The translations under genes were made by a program, and so were the position numbers. Shown in pieces: positions 24,269 through 39,590 of a stretch of 43,582 bases of DNA; position 1 is the first letter of the stretch, and the number at the start of each line of letters is the position of its first letter. Origin of the DNA: Mycolicibacter senuensis (GTDB taxonomy: Bacteria; Actinomycetota; Actinomycetes; Mycobacteriales; Mycobacteriaceae); the NCBI RefSeq assembly GCF_003284925.1, contig NZ_QMEX01000021.1, positions 1 through 43,582 on the forward strand, given 5' to 3'. The notes under the pieces were generated by a model. That model was not told the origin of the DNA and ran no database searches. It was given only the letters and a program-made list of their open reading frames with translations.

Positions 24269-24303
24269 ACGCCCCGACCGCTTCCTGCGCCGGGGCGTTC
24301 GTC
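24269..24303 (+). terminator. Attenuator hairpin in the rplJ leader
   Basis: ACGCCCCG (24269-24276) and CGGGGCGT (24291-24298) form an 8-bp GC-rich stem with a 14-nt loop, followed by TCGTCGTTT, a weak U-rich tail. Placed between the L10 leader and the start codon, it could be the terminator controlled by L10 binding. Confidence 0.55.
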
Positions 24304-24366
24304 GTTTCCGGGGCGGTTTCCGAGGCGGATCGCACGGACACTAACAGCGACCCCGAGGAGGTATGC

Positions 24367-24996
24367 ATGGCGCGGGCTGACAAGACCGCCGCCGTCGCGG
24401 ACATCGTCGAGCAGTTCAACGACTCGACCGCCACCGTGATCACCGAGTACCGCGGTCTGACCGTTGCGAACCTGGCGGAGCTGCGGCGTTCCCTCGGCGG
24501 CTCGGCCACCTACACGGTGGCCAAGAACACGCTGGTCAAGCGCGCTGCATCCGAGGCCGGTATCGAGGGTCTCGACGAGCTGTTCGTCGGCCCGACGGCG
24601 ATCGCGTTCGTCCGGGGCGAGCCGGTCGACGCCGCCAAGGCCATCAAGAAGTTCGCCAAGGACCACAAGGCGTTGGTCATCAAGGGCGGCTACATGGACG
24701 GCCACGCGCTGACCGTGGCCGAGGTGGAGCGCATCGCCGACCTGGAGTCGCGCGAGGTGCTGCTGGCCAAGCTGGCGGGTGCCATGAAGGGCAACCTGTC
24801 CAAGGCGGCCGGCCTGTTCGCCGCTCCGGCCTCGCAGCTGGCCCGCCTGGCCGCTGCGCTGCAGGAGAAGAAACCGGCCGACGCTCCCGCTGCCGCCGAG
24901 GCGCCGGTTGCCGAGGCTCCCGCAGCGACCGAGGCCCCGGCCGACGCCGAGGCTTCCGCCGACACCGCCGAGGCTCCGGCCGAGGCTGCCGAATAA
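24367..24996 (+). CDS. rplJ: 50S ribosomal protein L10
   Basis: A 209-residue L10, the base of the ribosomal stalk that carries L7/L12 dimers. The N-terminal rRNA-binding domain shows [17 protein letters not shown] and [17 protein letters not shown], and the L12-binding helix is near [22 protein letters not shown]. The last 45 residues are an Ala/Pro/Glu-rich low-complexity tail, absent from the 165-residue E. coli protein and common in mycobacteria. The ATG at 24367 has GAGGAGG just upstream. The long upstream frame is the untranslated leader. rplL follows after 55 bp. Confidence 0.96.
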   Translation: MARADKTAAVADIVEQFNDSTATVITEYRGLTVANLAELRRSLGGSATYTVAKNTLVKRAASEAGIEGLDELFVGPTAIAFVRGEPVDAAKAIKKFAKDHKALVIKGGYMDGHALTVAEVERIADLESREVLLAKLAGAMKGNLSKAAGLFAAPASQLARLAAALQEKKPADAPAAAEAPVAEAPAATEAPADAEASADTAEAPAEAAE

Positions 24997-25051
24997 CCCG
25001 GCATAACCCCAACCCCGACTTCCTTAACCGGAATCAGAAAGGACCGAAATC

Positions 25052-25441
25052 ATGGCCAAAATGTCCACCGAAGAGCTGCTCGACGTCTTCAAAGAGATGA
25101 CCCTGCTGGAGCTGTCGGAGTTCGTGAAGCAGTTCGAGGAGACCTTCGAGGTCACCGCTGCTGCTCCGGTCGCCGTGGCCGCTGCCGGTGGCGCTGCCCC
25201 GGCTGCCGCCGAGGCCGCCGAGGAGCAGTCCGAGTTCGACGTCATCCTGGAGGCGGCCGGCGACAAGAAGATCGGCGTCATCAAGGTGGTCCGGGAGATC
25301 GTGTCCGGCCTGGGCCTCAAGGAGGCCAAGGACCTGGTCGACGGTGCTCCCAAGCCGCTGCTGGAGAAGGTCGCCAAGGAGGCTGCCGAGGAGGCCAAGA
25401 CCAAGCTCGAGGCTGCCGGCGCCACCGTCACCGTCAAGTAG
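25052..25441 (+). CDS. rplL: 50S ribosomal protein L7/L12
   Basis: A 129-residue stalk protein that recruits translation GTPases. The N-terminal dimerisation domain ([21 protein letters not shown]) is joined by an Ala-rich hinge (about 36-55) to the C-terminal factor-binding domain, with [30 protein letters not shown] as its conserved face. The ribosome binding site AGAAAGGA precedes the ATG. A strong terminator follows 17 bp after the stop, so rplJ-rplL ends here. Confidence 0.97.
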   Translation: MAKMSTEELLDVFKEMTLLELSEFVKQFEETFEVTAAAPVAVAAAGGAAPAAAEAAEEQSEFDVILEAAGDKKIGVIKVVREIVSGLGLKEAKDLVDGAPKPLLEKVAKEAAEEAKTKLEAAGATVTVK

Positions 25442-25457
25442 TTCGCACTACGGCCCT

Positions 25458-25490
25458 AACCCCCGGAACCCGCGAGGTCCGGGGGTTTCG
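25458..25490 (+). terminator. Intrinsic terminator after rplL
   Basis: AACCCCCGGA (25458-25467) and TCCGGGGGTT (25478-25487) form a perfect 10-bp stem with a 10-nt loop, followed by TTCGG. It may also serve the converging TetR gene, which ends at 25496. Confidence 0.82.
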
Positions 25491-25495
25491 GCTGT

Positions 25496-26206
25496 TCAGG
25501 GCCGGGCGGTCACCGCAGCCAGTGACTGCGCCACCCGCTCGGGGGTGTCGCCGAGGGCGACCAGCAGGCCGGTGGCCATCGGCCGCAGTACCGGTCCCGC
25601 CGCGGCCACCGACGCGCCCGTCCCGCCGAAGAACCCGGCCAGCTCCAGCATCACGAAGCCGTGCATCATCGTCCAGAACTGCGCCGCAATCGCCACCACG
25701 TGAGCATCCGAGCCGTCGGCGTCTGCGTCGTTCGAGCCCAGCGCGATCCGGCCGGCCTGCATAGAACGGTGTACGCCGCGCACCAGGTGGGCGAAGCTGG
25801 GGAAGTGTACGTCGATCTCGGCCAGGCCCAACGTCAGCATGTTCTGCGTCGGCGCGTTGATGCCGTGTGCGCTGGTGCTGCCGAACATCAGTCGGTAGAG
25901 GTGCGGGCGGCCGATCGCGAATTCCCGGTAAGCGATGCCGGTGGCCAGCAGGTCTGCCACCGGATCGTCGGTCTCCGGGAGACTCAGCGCCGCGTCGAAC
26001 CGGCGCAGCCCCTCCTCGGCGATCGCCGCGATCAGTTGGGCCATGCCGCCGAAGTGGGTGTAGACCGCCATCGTCGATGTGCCTGCCGCGGCCGCGATCT
26101 TGCGGGTCTGCAGCGCGTCGGGCCCGTGCTCGTCGAGCAGTCCCAGCGCGGCGTTCAGCAGGTCGTCGCGCACGCTGTGATCGGGCTGCGAAGTCACGGT
26201 TGTCAT
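25496..26206 (-). CDS. TetR-family regulator (Rv0653c homologue)
   Basis: A 236-residue TetR-type repressor. The DNA-binding domain is RDDLLNAALGLLDEHGPDAL then TRKIAAAAGTSTMAVYTHFGG (recognition helix), and the C-terminal ligand-binding region matches the TetR_C_25/WHG subfamily (REFAIGRPHLYRLMFG). The ATG is at 26206. It is divergent from the carotenoid oxygenase gene with a 60-bp gap that carries an AT-rich dyad, so it probably represses both. Ligand unknown; an apocarotenoid is a reasonable guess from the neighbour. Confidence 0.9.
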   Translation of the reverse strand: MTTVTSQPDHSVRDDLLNAALGLLDEHGPDALQTRKIAAAAGTSTMAVYTHFGGMAQLIAAIAEEGLRRFDAALSLPETDDPVADLLATGIAYREFAIGRPHLYRLMFGSTSAHGINAPTQNMLTLGLAEIDVHFPSFAHLVRGVHRSMQAGRIALGSNDADADGSDAHVVAIAAQFWTMMHGFVMLELAGFFGGTGASVAAAGPVLRPMATGLLVALGDTPERVAQSLAAVTARP

Positions 26207-26230
26207 CGTCGCACAGCTGACGTACGTTAG

Positions 26231-26258
26231 CTATAACGTTGAAATAACATTGTTATAG
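26231..26258. promoter_or_regulatory. Operator-like dyad between the TetR and carotenoid oxygenase genes
   Basis: CTATAAC (26231-26237) and GTTATAG (26252-26258) are perfect inverted repeats. Inside them ATAAC-ATT-GTTAT (26244-26256) is a second tight dyad, so ATAACRTT half-sites recur. The outer arm ends in the AGGAG ribosome binding site of the oxygenase gene, so binding would block both transcription and ribosome access. Confidence 0.75.
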
Positions 26259-26266
26259 GAGTGTTC

Positions 26267-27778
26267 ATGGTCATCAAGTCCACCGGCGAGGCGGTGCCCG
26301 CGGCGAACCCGTACCTGGAAGGCTTTCTGGCGCCGGTGGACGCCGAAATCACCGCCACCGACCTGCGGGTCACCGGGCAGATCCCCGACTACCTCGACGG
26401 CCGCTACCTGCGCAACGGACCCAATCCCGTCGCCGAGGTCGATCCGACCACCTACCACTGGTTCACCGGCGACCCGATGGTGCACGGCGTGGCGCTGGGC
26501 GACGGCCGGGCCCACTGGTACCGCAACCGCTGGGTGCGCACCCCGGCGGTCTGCGCCGCGCTGGGCGAACCGTTGCCGGCGCGGATCGACGTCCGGGCCG
26601 GGATGCAGTCCGTCGGACCCAACACCAACGTGCTCGGCCACGCCGGCAAGACGCTGGCGCTGGTGGAAGGCGGCGTCGCCAATTACGAGCTCACCGAGGA
26701 CCTCGACACGGTGGGCACCTGCGACTTTGACGGCACGCTGACGGGCGGCTACACCGCACACCCGCACCGCGATCCGGCCACCGGCGAACTGCACGCCGTG
26801 TCGTACTCGTTCGCCCGGGGCAACCGCGTCCAGTACTCGGTGATCGACAACGCCGGACGGGCGCGACGCACCGTGGACATCGAGGTGACCGGCGCGCCGA
26901 TGATGCACGACTTCTCGCTGACCGAGAAGTACGTGGTGGTCTACGACCTGCCGGTCACCTTCGACCCGATCCAGGCGCTGCCGATGAACCTGCCCGGCTG
27001 GCTCGAAGCGCCCGCCCGTTTGGTGCTGAGCAGCCTGGTCGGCAAGGTCCGGATGCCCAGCCCCATCACCACGATGGTCAACCGCGACAGCCGGCCCCCG
27101 GCCGGGCTGCCCTACGCGTGGAACCCCCGCTACCCGGCGCGCATCGGGGTGATGCCGCGCGAGGGCGAGCCGACGGTGCGATGGTTCGACGTCGAACCGT
27201 GCTACGTCTTCCACCCTCTCAACGCCTACTCCGACGTCTCGCCGGCCGGCCAGGAACTGCTGGTGCTCGACGTGGTGCGTTACGCGAAGGTCTTCGACGC
27301 CGACCGGCGCGGGCCCGGTGATGCCCCGCCCGTCCTGCACCGGTGGACGATCAACCTGGACACCGGCGCGGTGAGCACCGAGGCCCGCGACGACCGCCCG
27401 CAGGAGTTCCCCCGGATCAACGAGGCGCTGCTGGGAGCCAAACACCGCTTCGGTTACACCGTCGGGATCAACGGCGGCTTCGTCGGCGGCGACCGGTCGG
27501 AGATGTCGACCACGCTGTACAAGCAGGACTACGCCACCGGCTCAAGCCTCACCGCGCCGCTGGACCCGCAGCTGGTGCTCGGCGAGATGTCGTTCGTGCC
27601 GCGCCCCGGCGGTCGCGACGAGGACGACGGCATCCTGATCGGGATGGGCCACCATCGCGGCGCTGACGAGGGCCAACTACTGATCCTGGACGCCGCAACC
27701 TGTGAGCAGGTGGCCACCGTGCACCTGCCGCAGCGGGTGCCGATGGGTTTCCACGGTAATTGGACACCCGCGGAGTGA
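26267..27778 (+). CDS. Carotenoid cleavage oxygenase (Rv0654 homologue)
   Basis: A 503-residue seven-bladed propeller enzyme that cleaves double bonds of carotenoids or related polyenes with oxygen. The four iron-binding histidines are present: His165 in AHPHRDP, His214 in MMHDFSLTE, His316 in VFHPLNAY and His496 in GFHGNW. The N-terminal DYLDGRYLRNGPNP is the family signature. The M. tuberculosis homologue cleaves several carotenoids although that species makes few itself (family knowledge). The ATG at 26267 is chosen over GTG 26261 because AGGAG (26257-26261) is then 5 nt upstream. Divergent from its likely TetR repressor. Confidence 0.93.
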   Translation: MVIKSTGEAVPAANPYLEGFLAPVDAEITATDLRVTGQIPDYLDGRYLRNGPNPVAEVDPTTYHWFTGDPMVHGVALGDGRAHWYRNRWVRTPAVCAALGEPLPARIDVRAGMQSVGPNTNVLGHAGKTLALVEGGVANYELTEDLDTVGTCDFDGTLTGGYTAHPHRDPATGELHAVSYSFARGNRVQYSVIDNAGRARRTVDIEVTGAPMMHDFSLTEKYVVVYDLPVTFDPIQALPMNLPGWLEAPARLVLSSLVGKVRMPSPITTMVNRDSRPPAGLPYAWNPRYPARIGVMPREGEPTVRWFDVEPCYVFHPLNAYSDVSPAGQELLVLDVVRYAKVFDADRRGPGDAPPVLHRWTINLDTGAVSTEARDDRPQEFPRINEALLGAKHRFGYTVGINGGFVGGDRSEMSTTLYKQDYATGSSLTAPLDPQLVLGEMSFVPRPGGRDEDDGILIGMGHHRGADEGQLLILDAATCEQVATVHLPQRVPMGFHGNWTPAE

Positions 27779-27872
27779 GGCGGACCGGCGTTGCGGGCCG
27801 CAGCGGTGCGCTACAGTGGCCCAAGCCACAGGGGAGACGTGGCTATGACCAGACGTTGCGGAAGGACCACCA

Positions 27873-28925
27873 ATGGGTGTCGCCATCGAGGTGCAGAATC
27901 TGACGAAGTCCTTCGGATCGGCCCGAATCTGGGAAGACGTCACGTTGACGATCCCGGAGGGCGAGGTCAGCGTCATGCTGGGTCCCTCCGGTACCGGCAA
28001 GTCGGTGTTCCTCAAGTCGCTGATCGGGCTGCTTCGCCCCGAGCGCGGTTCGATCGTCATCGACGGCACCGACATCCTGCAGTGCTCGGCCAAGGAGCTC
28101 TACGAGATCCGCACGCTGTTCGGGGTGCTGTTCCAGGACGGCGCGCTGTTCGGGTCGATGAACATCTACGACAACACCGCCTTCCCGCTGCGGGAGCACA
28201 CCAAGAAGTCCGAGAGCGAGATTCGTGACATCGTCATGGAGAAGCTCGAGCTGGTCGGTATGCCCGACGACGGCTACAAGTTCCCCGGTGAGATCTCCGG
28301 TGGTATGCGCAAGCGTGCCGGCCTGGCCCGCGCACTGGTGCTGGACCCGAAGATCATCCTGGTCGACGAGCCCGACTCCGGTCTGGACCCGGTCCGCACG
28401 GCGTACCTGAGCCAGCTGCTGATCGACATCAATGCGCAGATCGACGCCACCATCTTGATCGTGACGCACAACATCAACGTCGTGCGCACCGTGCCGGACA
28501 ACATCGGCATGCTCTACCGCAAGAAGCTGATCATGTTCGGTCCGCGTGAGGTGCTGCTGACCAGTGAGGAGCCGGCGGTCAAGCAGTTCCTCAACGGCCG
28601 CCGGATCGGTCCGATCGGCATGTCCGAGGAGAAGGACCAGGCGACCGCGGCCGCCGAGCAGGCCGCCGTCGACGCCGGACACGCCGACGGGGGCGTCGAT
28701 GACGTGGAGGGGGTGCCGCCACAGATCGTCGCCAGCCCCGGCATGCCCGAGCGTCAGGCGGTGGGCCGCCGTCAGGCGCGGGTGCGCGAGATTCTGCACA
28801 CCCTGCCTCCCAAAGCCCAGGCGGCCATCCGCGACGACCTCGAGGGCACCCAGCATTTCGCGGTGCGCGACTACCCCGCCGACGACGAAGCCCCCACCGC
28901 CTCGATCCCGGCCTCACAGGGCTGA
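27873..28925 (+). CDS. mkl: Mce-transporter ATPase Mkl/MceG
   Basis: A 350-residue ABC ATPase that powers the Mce lipid and cholesterol importers of mycobacteria together with YrbE permeases encoded elsewhere. Walker A is GPSGTGKS (37-44), the signature is ISGGM (141-145), Walker B is IILVDEPDSGLD (161-172) and the switch His is in VTHNI. The last 90 residues beyond the ATPase are an actinobacterial extension ending in acidic residues. The ribosome binding site GGAAGGA precedes the ATG. A single gene with no Mce neighbours, as in M. tuberculosis. Confidence 0.93.
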   Translation: MGVAIEVQNLTKSFGSARIWEDVTLTIPEGEVSVMLGPSGTGKSVFLKSLIGLLRPERGSIVIDGTDILQCSAKELYEIRTLFGVLFQDGALFGSMNIYDNTAFPLREHTKKSESEIRDIVMEKLELVGMPDDGYKFPGEISGGMRKRAGLARALVLDPKIILVDEPDSGLDPVRTAYLSQLLIDINAQIDATILIVTHNINVVRTVPDNIGMLYRKKLIMFGPREVLLTSEEPAVKQFLNGRRIGPIGMSEEKDQATAAAEQAAVDAGHADGGVDDVEGVPPQIVASPGMPERQAVGRRQARVREILHTLPPKAQAAIRDDLEGTQHFAVRDYPADDEAPTASIPASQG

Positions 28926-28957
28926 GTCCTCGACGCCGGCCCGCACCGTGTCAGCTC

Positions 28958-28986
28958 TTGACGGACGGACGTAAACGGTCCAATCT
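28958..28986 (+). promoter_or_regulatory. Possible distal rpoB promoter
   Basis: TTGACG (28958-28963) and CAATCT (28981-28986) have a 17-bp spacer. The -35 is excellent and the -10 weaker. Confidence 0.4.
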
Positions 28987-29055
28987 GTTCCCAGCGTTTG
29001 TGTGGAGGCTCCGGCGGAGGCCAGCCAGCACCGATAGGGCCCCGGGACGCGGCAG

Positions 29056-29084
29056 TTGAGGATTGCGTGAGCCTGCGCTATTGT
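29056..29084 (+). promoter_or_regulatory. Proximal rpoB promoter
   Basis: TTGAGG (29056-29061) and TATTGT (29079-29084) have a 17-bp spacer, close to the SigA consensus. A start near 29091 leaves a leader of about 220 nt before rpoB. Confidence 0.62.
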
Positions 29085-29313
29085 TGGACGTTGCGCTGGC
29101 TTCCTCCTGCCCACCCTTACCCGCACCCGAACCCGCAGTACCAGCCTTGAGTCGCGTCGGTCGGCTCGTTTAAGGCTTGTGACCTCATGGTTTGGCTGTT
29201 CGTGAGACCGGACAGAGCGTCCGCCAGCCGAACCAACGGTTGATATTCGCAGCGAACGGGGTCTGGTGAGAACCGGGACCCGCTGGCCGCATTAGGTGCT
29301 GGAAGGATGCATC

Positions 29314-32850
<3,537 letters not shown>

Positions 32851-32861
32851 TTATTTTCTAG

Positions 32862-36836
<3,975 letters not shown>

Positions 36837-36841
36837 TCCAC

Positions 36842-36884
36842 GACGAGAAGGGCCTCGGGGTACACCCCCGGGGCTTTTCTCGTC
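36842..36884. terminator. Terminator after rpoC
   Basis: GACGAGAA (36842-36849) pairs with TTCTCGTC (36877-36884), enclosing a second GC-rich arm around CGGGGTACACCCCCG, and the stem side carries TTTT. The long, nearly perfect stem is typical of the end of a highly expressed operon. Confidence 0.82.
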
Positions 36885-36920
36885 GGCGCCGCGTTGGTGT
36901 CGCGTCGGTGCGCCCCGCTC

Positions 36921-36974
36921 GAGCGGCAATCGTACGACGGACTTGCGGCGTGTCGCGTCGTGAGATTGCCGCTC
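36921..36974. repeat. Interrupted palindrome downstream of rpoC
   Basis: GAGCGGCAATC (36921-36931) faces GATTGCCGCTC (36964-36974), a perfect 11-bp arm. After two unpaired bases the pairing resumes with ACGACG (36934-36939) and CGTCGT (36956-36961). The loop is 16 nt. There is no U-tract, so it is not a normal terminator. It sits in the promoter region of the next gene. Confidence 0.65.
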
Positions 36975-37012
36975 GGCGGCCGGCGCAGGCGTGCTCGGGC
37001 CCCATCGCGGGT

Positions 37013-38488
37013 ATGTGGGACCAGGTGAACCACACCGCTCACGGCCGCAGCCAACGTCAGCGCTACCGGCGCAAGATCCAGCAGTGCCTCGACGTCTTCG
37101 AGGCGATGCTGGCGCAGTCCGACTTCGACTGTGCGCAGCCGCTGACCGGCATGGAGATCGAGGGCAACCTGATCGACGGTGACTACCGGCCGGCGATGTC
37201 GAACTCCGATGTGCTCGCCACGATCGACGATCCGGCATATCAACGCGAACTGGGCGCCCACAACATCGAATTCAACGTCCCGCCGCGGCCGCTGTGCGGG
37301 CGGTCGGGACTGGAGTGGGAAGCCGAGGTGCGCTCGAGCCTCAACGCCGCCGAGTCCAAGGCCCGCGCCGACGGCGCACGCATCGTGATGATCGGCATCC
37401 TGCCCACGCTGATGCCCGAGCACCTGGCCACAGGCTGGATGAGCGACTCGGCCCGGTATGCGGCACTCAACGATTCGATCTTCGCCGCCCGCGGTGAGGA
37501 GCTCGCGATCGAGATCGACGGCCCGGAGCCGCTGAGTCTGTACGCGGCGACGATCGCGCCGGAGTCGGCGTGCACCAGCATGCAGTTGCATCTGCAGGTG
37601 TCGCCCGCGCAGTTCGCCGACCACTGGAACGCGGCGCAGGTGCTGGCCGGCCCGCAGTTGGCGTTGGGCGCCAACTCCCCGTACGTCTTCGGCCACCGGC
37701 TGTGGGCGGAGACCCGGGTCGAGTTGTTCGCCCAATCCACCGACACCCGCTCCGACGAACTGAAGAACCAGGGCGTGCGGCCGCGAGTTTGGTTCGGCGA
37801 GCGGTGGATCACCTCGATCTTCGACCTGTTCGAGGAGAACGTGCGCTACTTCCCGTCGCTGCTGCCGGAGGTGTCCGACGAGGATCCGGCCACCGAGCTG
37901 GCGCAGGGCCGCACCCCACAACTCGCCGAGCTGCGCCTGCACAACGGGACGGTCTACCGGTGGAATCGGCCGGTCTACGACGTCGTCGACGGACGGCCGC
38001 ACCTGCGCGTGGAGAACCGGGTGCTGCCGTCCGGTCCGACGGTCGCCGACATGCTGGCCAACGCGGTCTTCTACTACGGCCTATTGCGCGGCCTGGCGCA
38101 CCAGCGGCGGCCGCTGTGGTCCCAGATGAGCTTCGCCACCGCCCACGCCAACTTCCGGGCGGCCGCCCGTCACGGCATCGACGCCCGGCTGTACTGGCCC
38201 GAGCTGGGGGAGGTGAGCGTAGCGGAGCTGACCCGGCGCGAACTGCTGCCGATGGCCCGTCGGGGCCTCGACGACTGGGGGGTGGCCGCCGAAGTGTCCG
38301 ACCGCTTCCTCGGCATCATCGAGGGCCGGGTCGCCACCGGGCGCAACGGCGCCACCTGGCAGGTGGCGACGGTGCGGGCGCTGCAGGCGCAGGGGATGAG
38401 CCGGCCCGAGGCGCTCACCGAGATGCTGCGGCGTTACTGCGCGCAGATGCACACCAACCAGCCGGTGCACACCTGGCAACTAAGCTGA
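37013..38488 (+). CDS. Glutamate-cysteine ligase family (GCS2) protein
   Basis: A 491-residue ATP-grasp-independent carboxylate-amine ligase of the GCS2 type. Marks are [10 protein letters not shown] (metal and glutamate site), [38 protein letters not shown] and [18 protein letters not shown]. Related enzymes make gamma-glutamylcysteine (glutathione synthesis, ergothioneine EgtA), but this is not an obvious EgtA, and mycobacteria do not make glutathione. The substrate is therefore unknown. ATG 37013 is the only plausible start; upstream the frame enters rpoC. nfo begins 5 bp after the stop. The matching site in M. tuberculosis carries the ceramidase Rv0669c. Confidence 0.84.
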   Translation: MWDQVNHTAHGRSQRQRYRRKIQQCLDVFEAMLAQSDFDCAQPLTGMEIEGNLIDGDYRPAMSNSDVLATIDDPAYQRELGAHNIEFNVPPRPLCGRSGLEWEAEVRSSLNAAESKARADGARIVMIGILPTLMPEHLATGWMSDSARYAALNDSIFAARGEELAIEIDGPEPLSLYAATIAPESACTSMQLHLQVSPAQFADHWNAAQVLAGPQLALGANSPYVFGHRLWAETRVELFAQSTDTRSDELKNQGVRPRVWFGERWITSIFDLFEENVRYFPSLLPEVSDEDPATELAQGRTPQLAELRLHNGTVYRWNRPVYDVVDGRPHLRVENRVLPSGPTVADMLANAVFYYGLLRGLAHQRRPLWSQMSFATAHANFRAAARHGIDARLYWPELGEVSVAELTRRELLPMARRGLDDWGVAAEVSDRFLGIIEGRVATGRNGATWQVATVRALQAQGMSRPEALTEMLRRYCAQMHTNQPVHTWQLS

Positions 38489-38493
38489 CCACC

Positions 38494-39252
38494 GTGTTGA
38501 TCGGTTCCCATGTGCGCCCGGCCGATCCGTTGGCCGCTGCGGCGGCCGACGGCGCCGACACGGTGCAGATCTTCCTCGGCAACCCGCAGAGCTGGAAGGC
38601 CCCCAAGCCGCGTGAGGACGCGGCACAGCTGCGGGAGGCCGCGTTGCCGATCTACGTGCACGCGCCGTACCTGATCAACGTCGCCTCCCCGAACAACCGG
38701 GTGCGCATCCCCTCGCGCAAGGTCTTGCAGCAGACCTGCGACGCCGCCGCCGACATCGGCGCGGCCGCGGTGATCGTCCACGGCGGACACGTCACCGCCG
38801 ACGACGATGATCCACTGGCCGGGTTCATCCGCTGGCGCAAGGCGCTCGACCAGCTCGAGACGACCGTTCCGGTCTATTTGGAGAACACCGCCGGCGGGGA
38901 CCACGCGATGGCCCGCCGCTTCGACACCATCGCCAGGCTGTGGGATCACATCGGCGACACCGGGGTCGGGTTTTGCCTGGACACCTGCCACACCTGGGCG
39001 GCCGGGGAGTCCCTGCCCGATGCGGTGGAGCGGATCAAGGCCATTACCGGGCGTATCGACCTGGTGCACTGCAACGACTCCAAGGATGCCGCCGGGTCGG
39101 GTCGGGACCGCCATGCCAACTTCGGCACCGGGCAGATCGATCCGGAGCTGTTGGTCGCCGTCGTCAAGGCCGCCGGCGCCCCGGTCATCTGCGAGACCGC
39201 CGAGGAGGGCCGCAAGGCCGACATCGCCTTCCTGCGAGAACGCCTCGGCTGA
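38494..39252 (+). CDS. nfo: Endonuclease IV
   Basis: A 252-residue AP endonuclease (Nfo/End), which cuts abasic sites during base-excision repair and has three zinc ions. The zinc ligands and family blocks are present: [45 protein letters not shown] and ETAEEG. The GTG at 38494 gives the same length as M. tuberculosis End (Rv0670). It is 5 bp behind the GCS2 gene, so they are probably one transcript. lpqP, which follows in M. tuberculosis, is absent. Confidence 0.95.
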   Translation: MLIGSHVRPADPLAAAAADGADTVQIFLGNPQSWKAPKPREDAAQLREAALPIYVHAPYLINVASPNNRVRIPSRKVLQQTCDAAADIGAAAVIVHGGHVTADDDDPLAGFIRWRKALDQLETTVPVYLENTAGGDHAMARRFDTIARLWDHIGDTGVGFCLDTCHTWAAGESLPDAVERIKAITGRIDLVHCNDSKDAAGSGRDRHANFGTGQIDPELLVAVVKAAGAPVICETAEEGRKADIAFLRERLG

Positions 39253-39411
39253 CGGCGGCGCGGAGACCATACGCCCCGATCCAGCCGAAAATGCATCCGT
39301 ATTGACTTATTTTCCTAAAGGACTATGACAAACGGTTGGTAATGTGCTATTAATTTGCTAGGCCCCGTCAGTACGGCGGCTTACACGATCTCTTTTGCTG
39401 GAAGGATCCCC

Positions 39412-39459
39412 ATGGCTGGGCGGCGCGGCTGCGGTGCGGCAGGGATGAGCAGCGCTTAG
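39412..39459 (+). CDS. Short ORF (15 residues) with ribosome binding site
   Basis: The ORF reads MAGRRGCGAAGMSSA and stops with TAG. GGAAGGA lies 5-11 nt before its ATG, one of the better ribosome binding sites in the window. A perfect terminator follows 19 bp downstream. It may be a real small protein, a leader peptide or the body of a small RNA. There is no homology evidence, and 15 codons is too short to judge coding bias. Confidence 0.35.
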   Translation: MAGRRGCGAAGMSSA

Positions 39460-39477
39460 CCCGGCGCCCCATAGACG

Positions 39478-39530
39478 CGGCGATCACGGCCCGGAACCTC
39501 CCGACCTCGGGCCGTGATCGCCGTTTGTTT
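39478..39530 (+). terminator. Perfect intrinsic terminator upstream of fadE8
   Basis: GGCGATCACGGCCCG (39479-39493) and CGGGCCGTGATCGCC (39508-39522) pair without mismatch, and C39478-G39523 extends the stem to 16 bp. The loop is 14 nt and the tail is TTTGTTT. It is the best intrinsic terminator in the window, yet no annotated-size gene precedes it on either strand closely. Confidence 0.88.
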
Positions 39531-39556
39531 GCCGGCCATAAGTCGGATTACATCCG

Positions 39557-39585
39557 TTGTGCAAACGTCGAAAAACTGTAATACT
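39557..39585 (+). promoter_or_regulatory. Promoter of fadE8 (leaderless)
   Basis: TTGTGC (39557-39562) and AATACT (39580-39585) have a 17-bp spacer; the overlapping TAATAC is an alternative -10. The ATG at 39591 is 5 nt beyond, so the mRNA probably starts at or near the start codon. Confidence 0.55.
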
Positions 39586-39590
39586 CGGTC

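Larger units (their letters stand above)
28926..29313. other. rpoB promoter and leader region
   Basis: No gene is seen. Two promoter-like elements are listed separately. The long leader after the second promoter (about 29092-29313) contains GGGTCTGGTGAGAACCGGGACCC near 29258-29282, a possible hairpin just before the start. In M. tuberculosis several toxin-antitoxin genes occupy the matching interval; none is found here. Confidence 0.6.
39253..39590. other. Intergenic region with an AT-rich tract, a short ORF and a strong terminator
   Basis: The first part (about 39300-39360) is unusually AT-rich for this window. It is followed by a short ORF with a good ribosome binding site, a perfect hairpin terminator and the promoter of fadE8, each listed separately. 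The layout describes an independent short transcript upstream of fadE8. Confidence 0.6.

Noticed and set aside
39324..39341. A five-codon ORF (ATGACAAACGGTTGGTAA) preceded by AAAGGA
   Set aside because: Too short to support, and AT-rich tracts give such words by chance.
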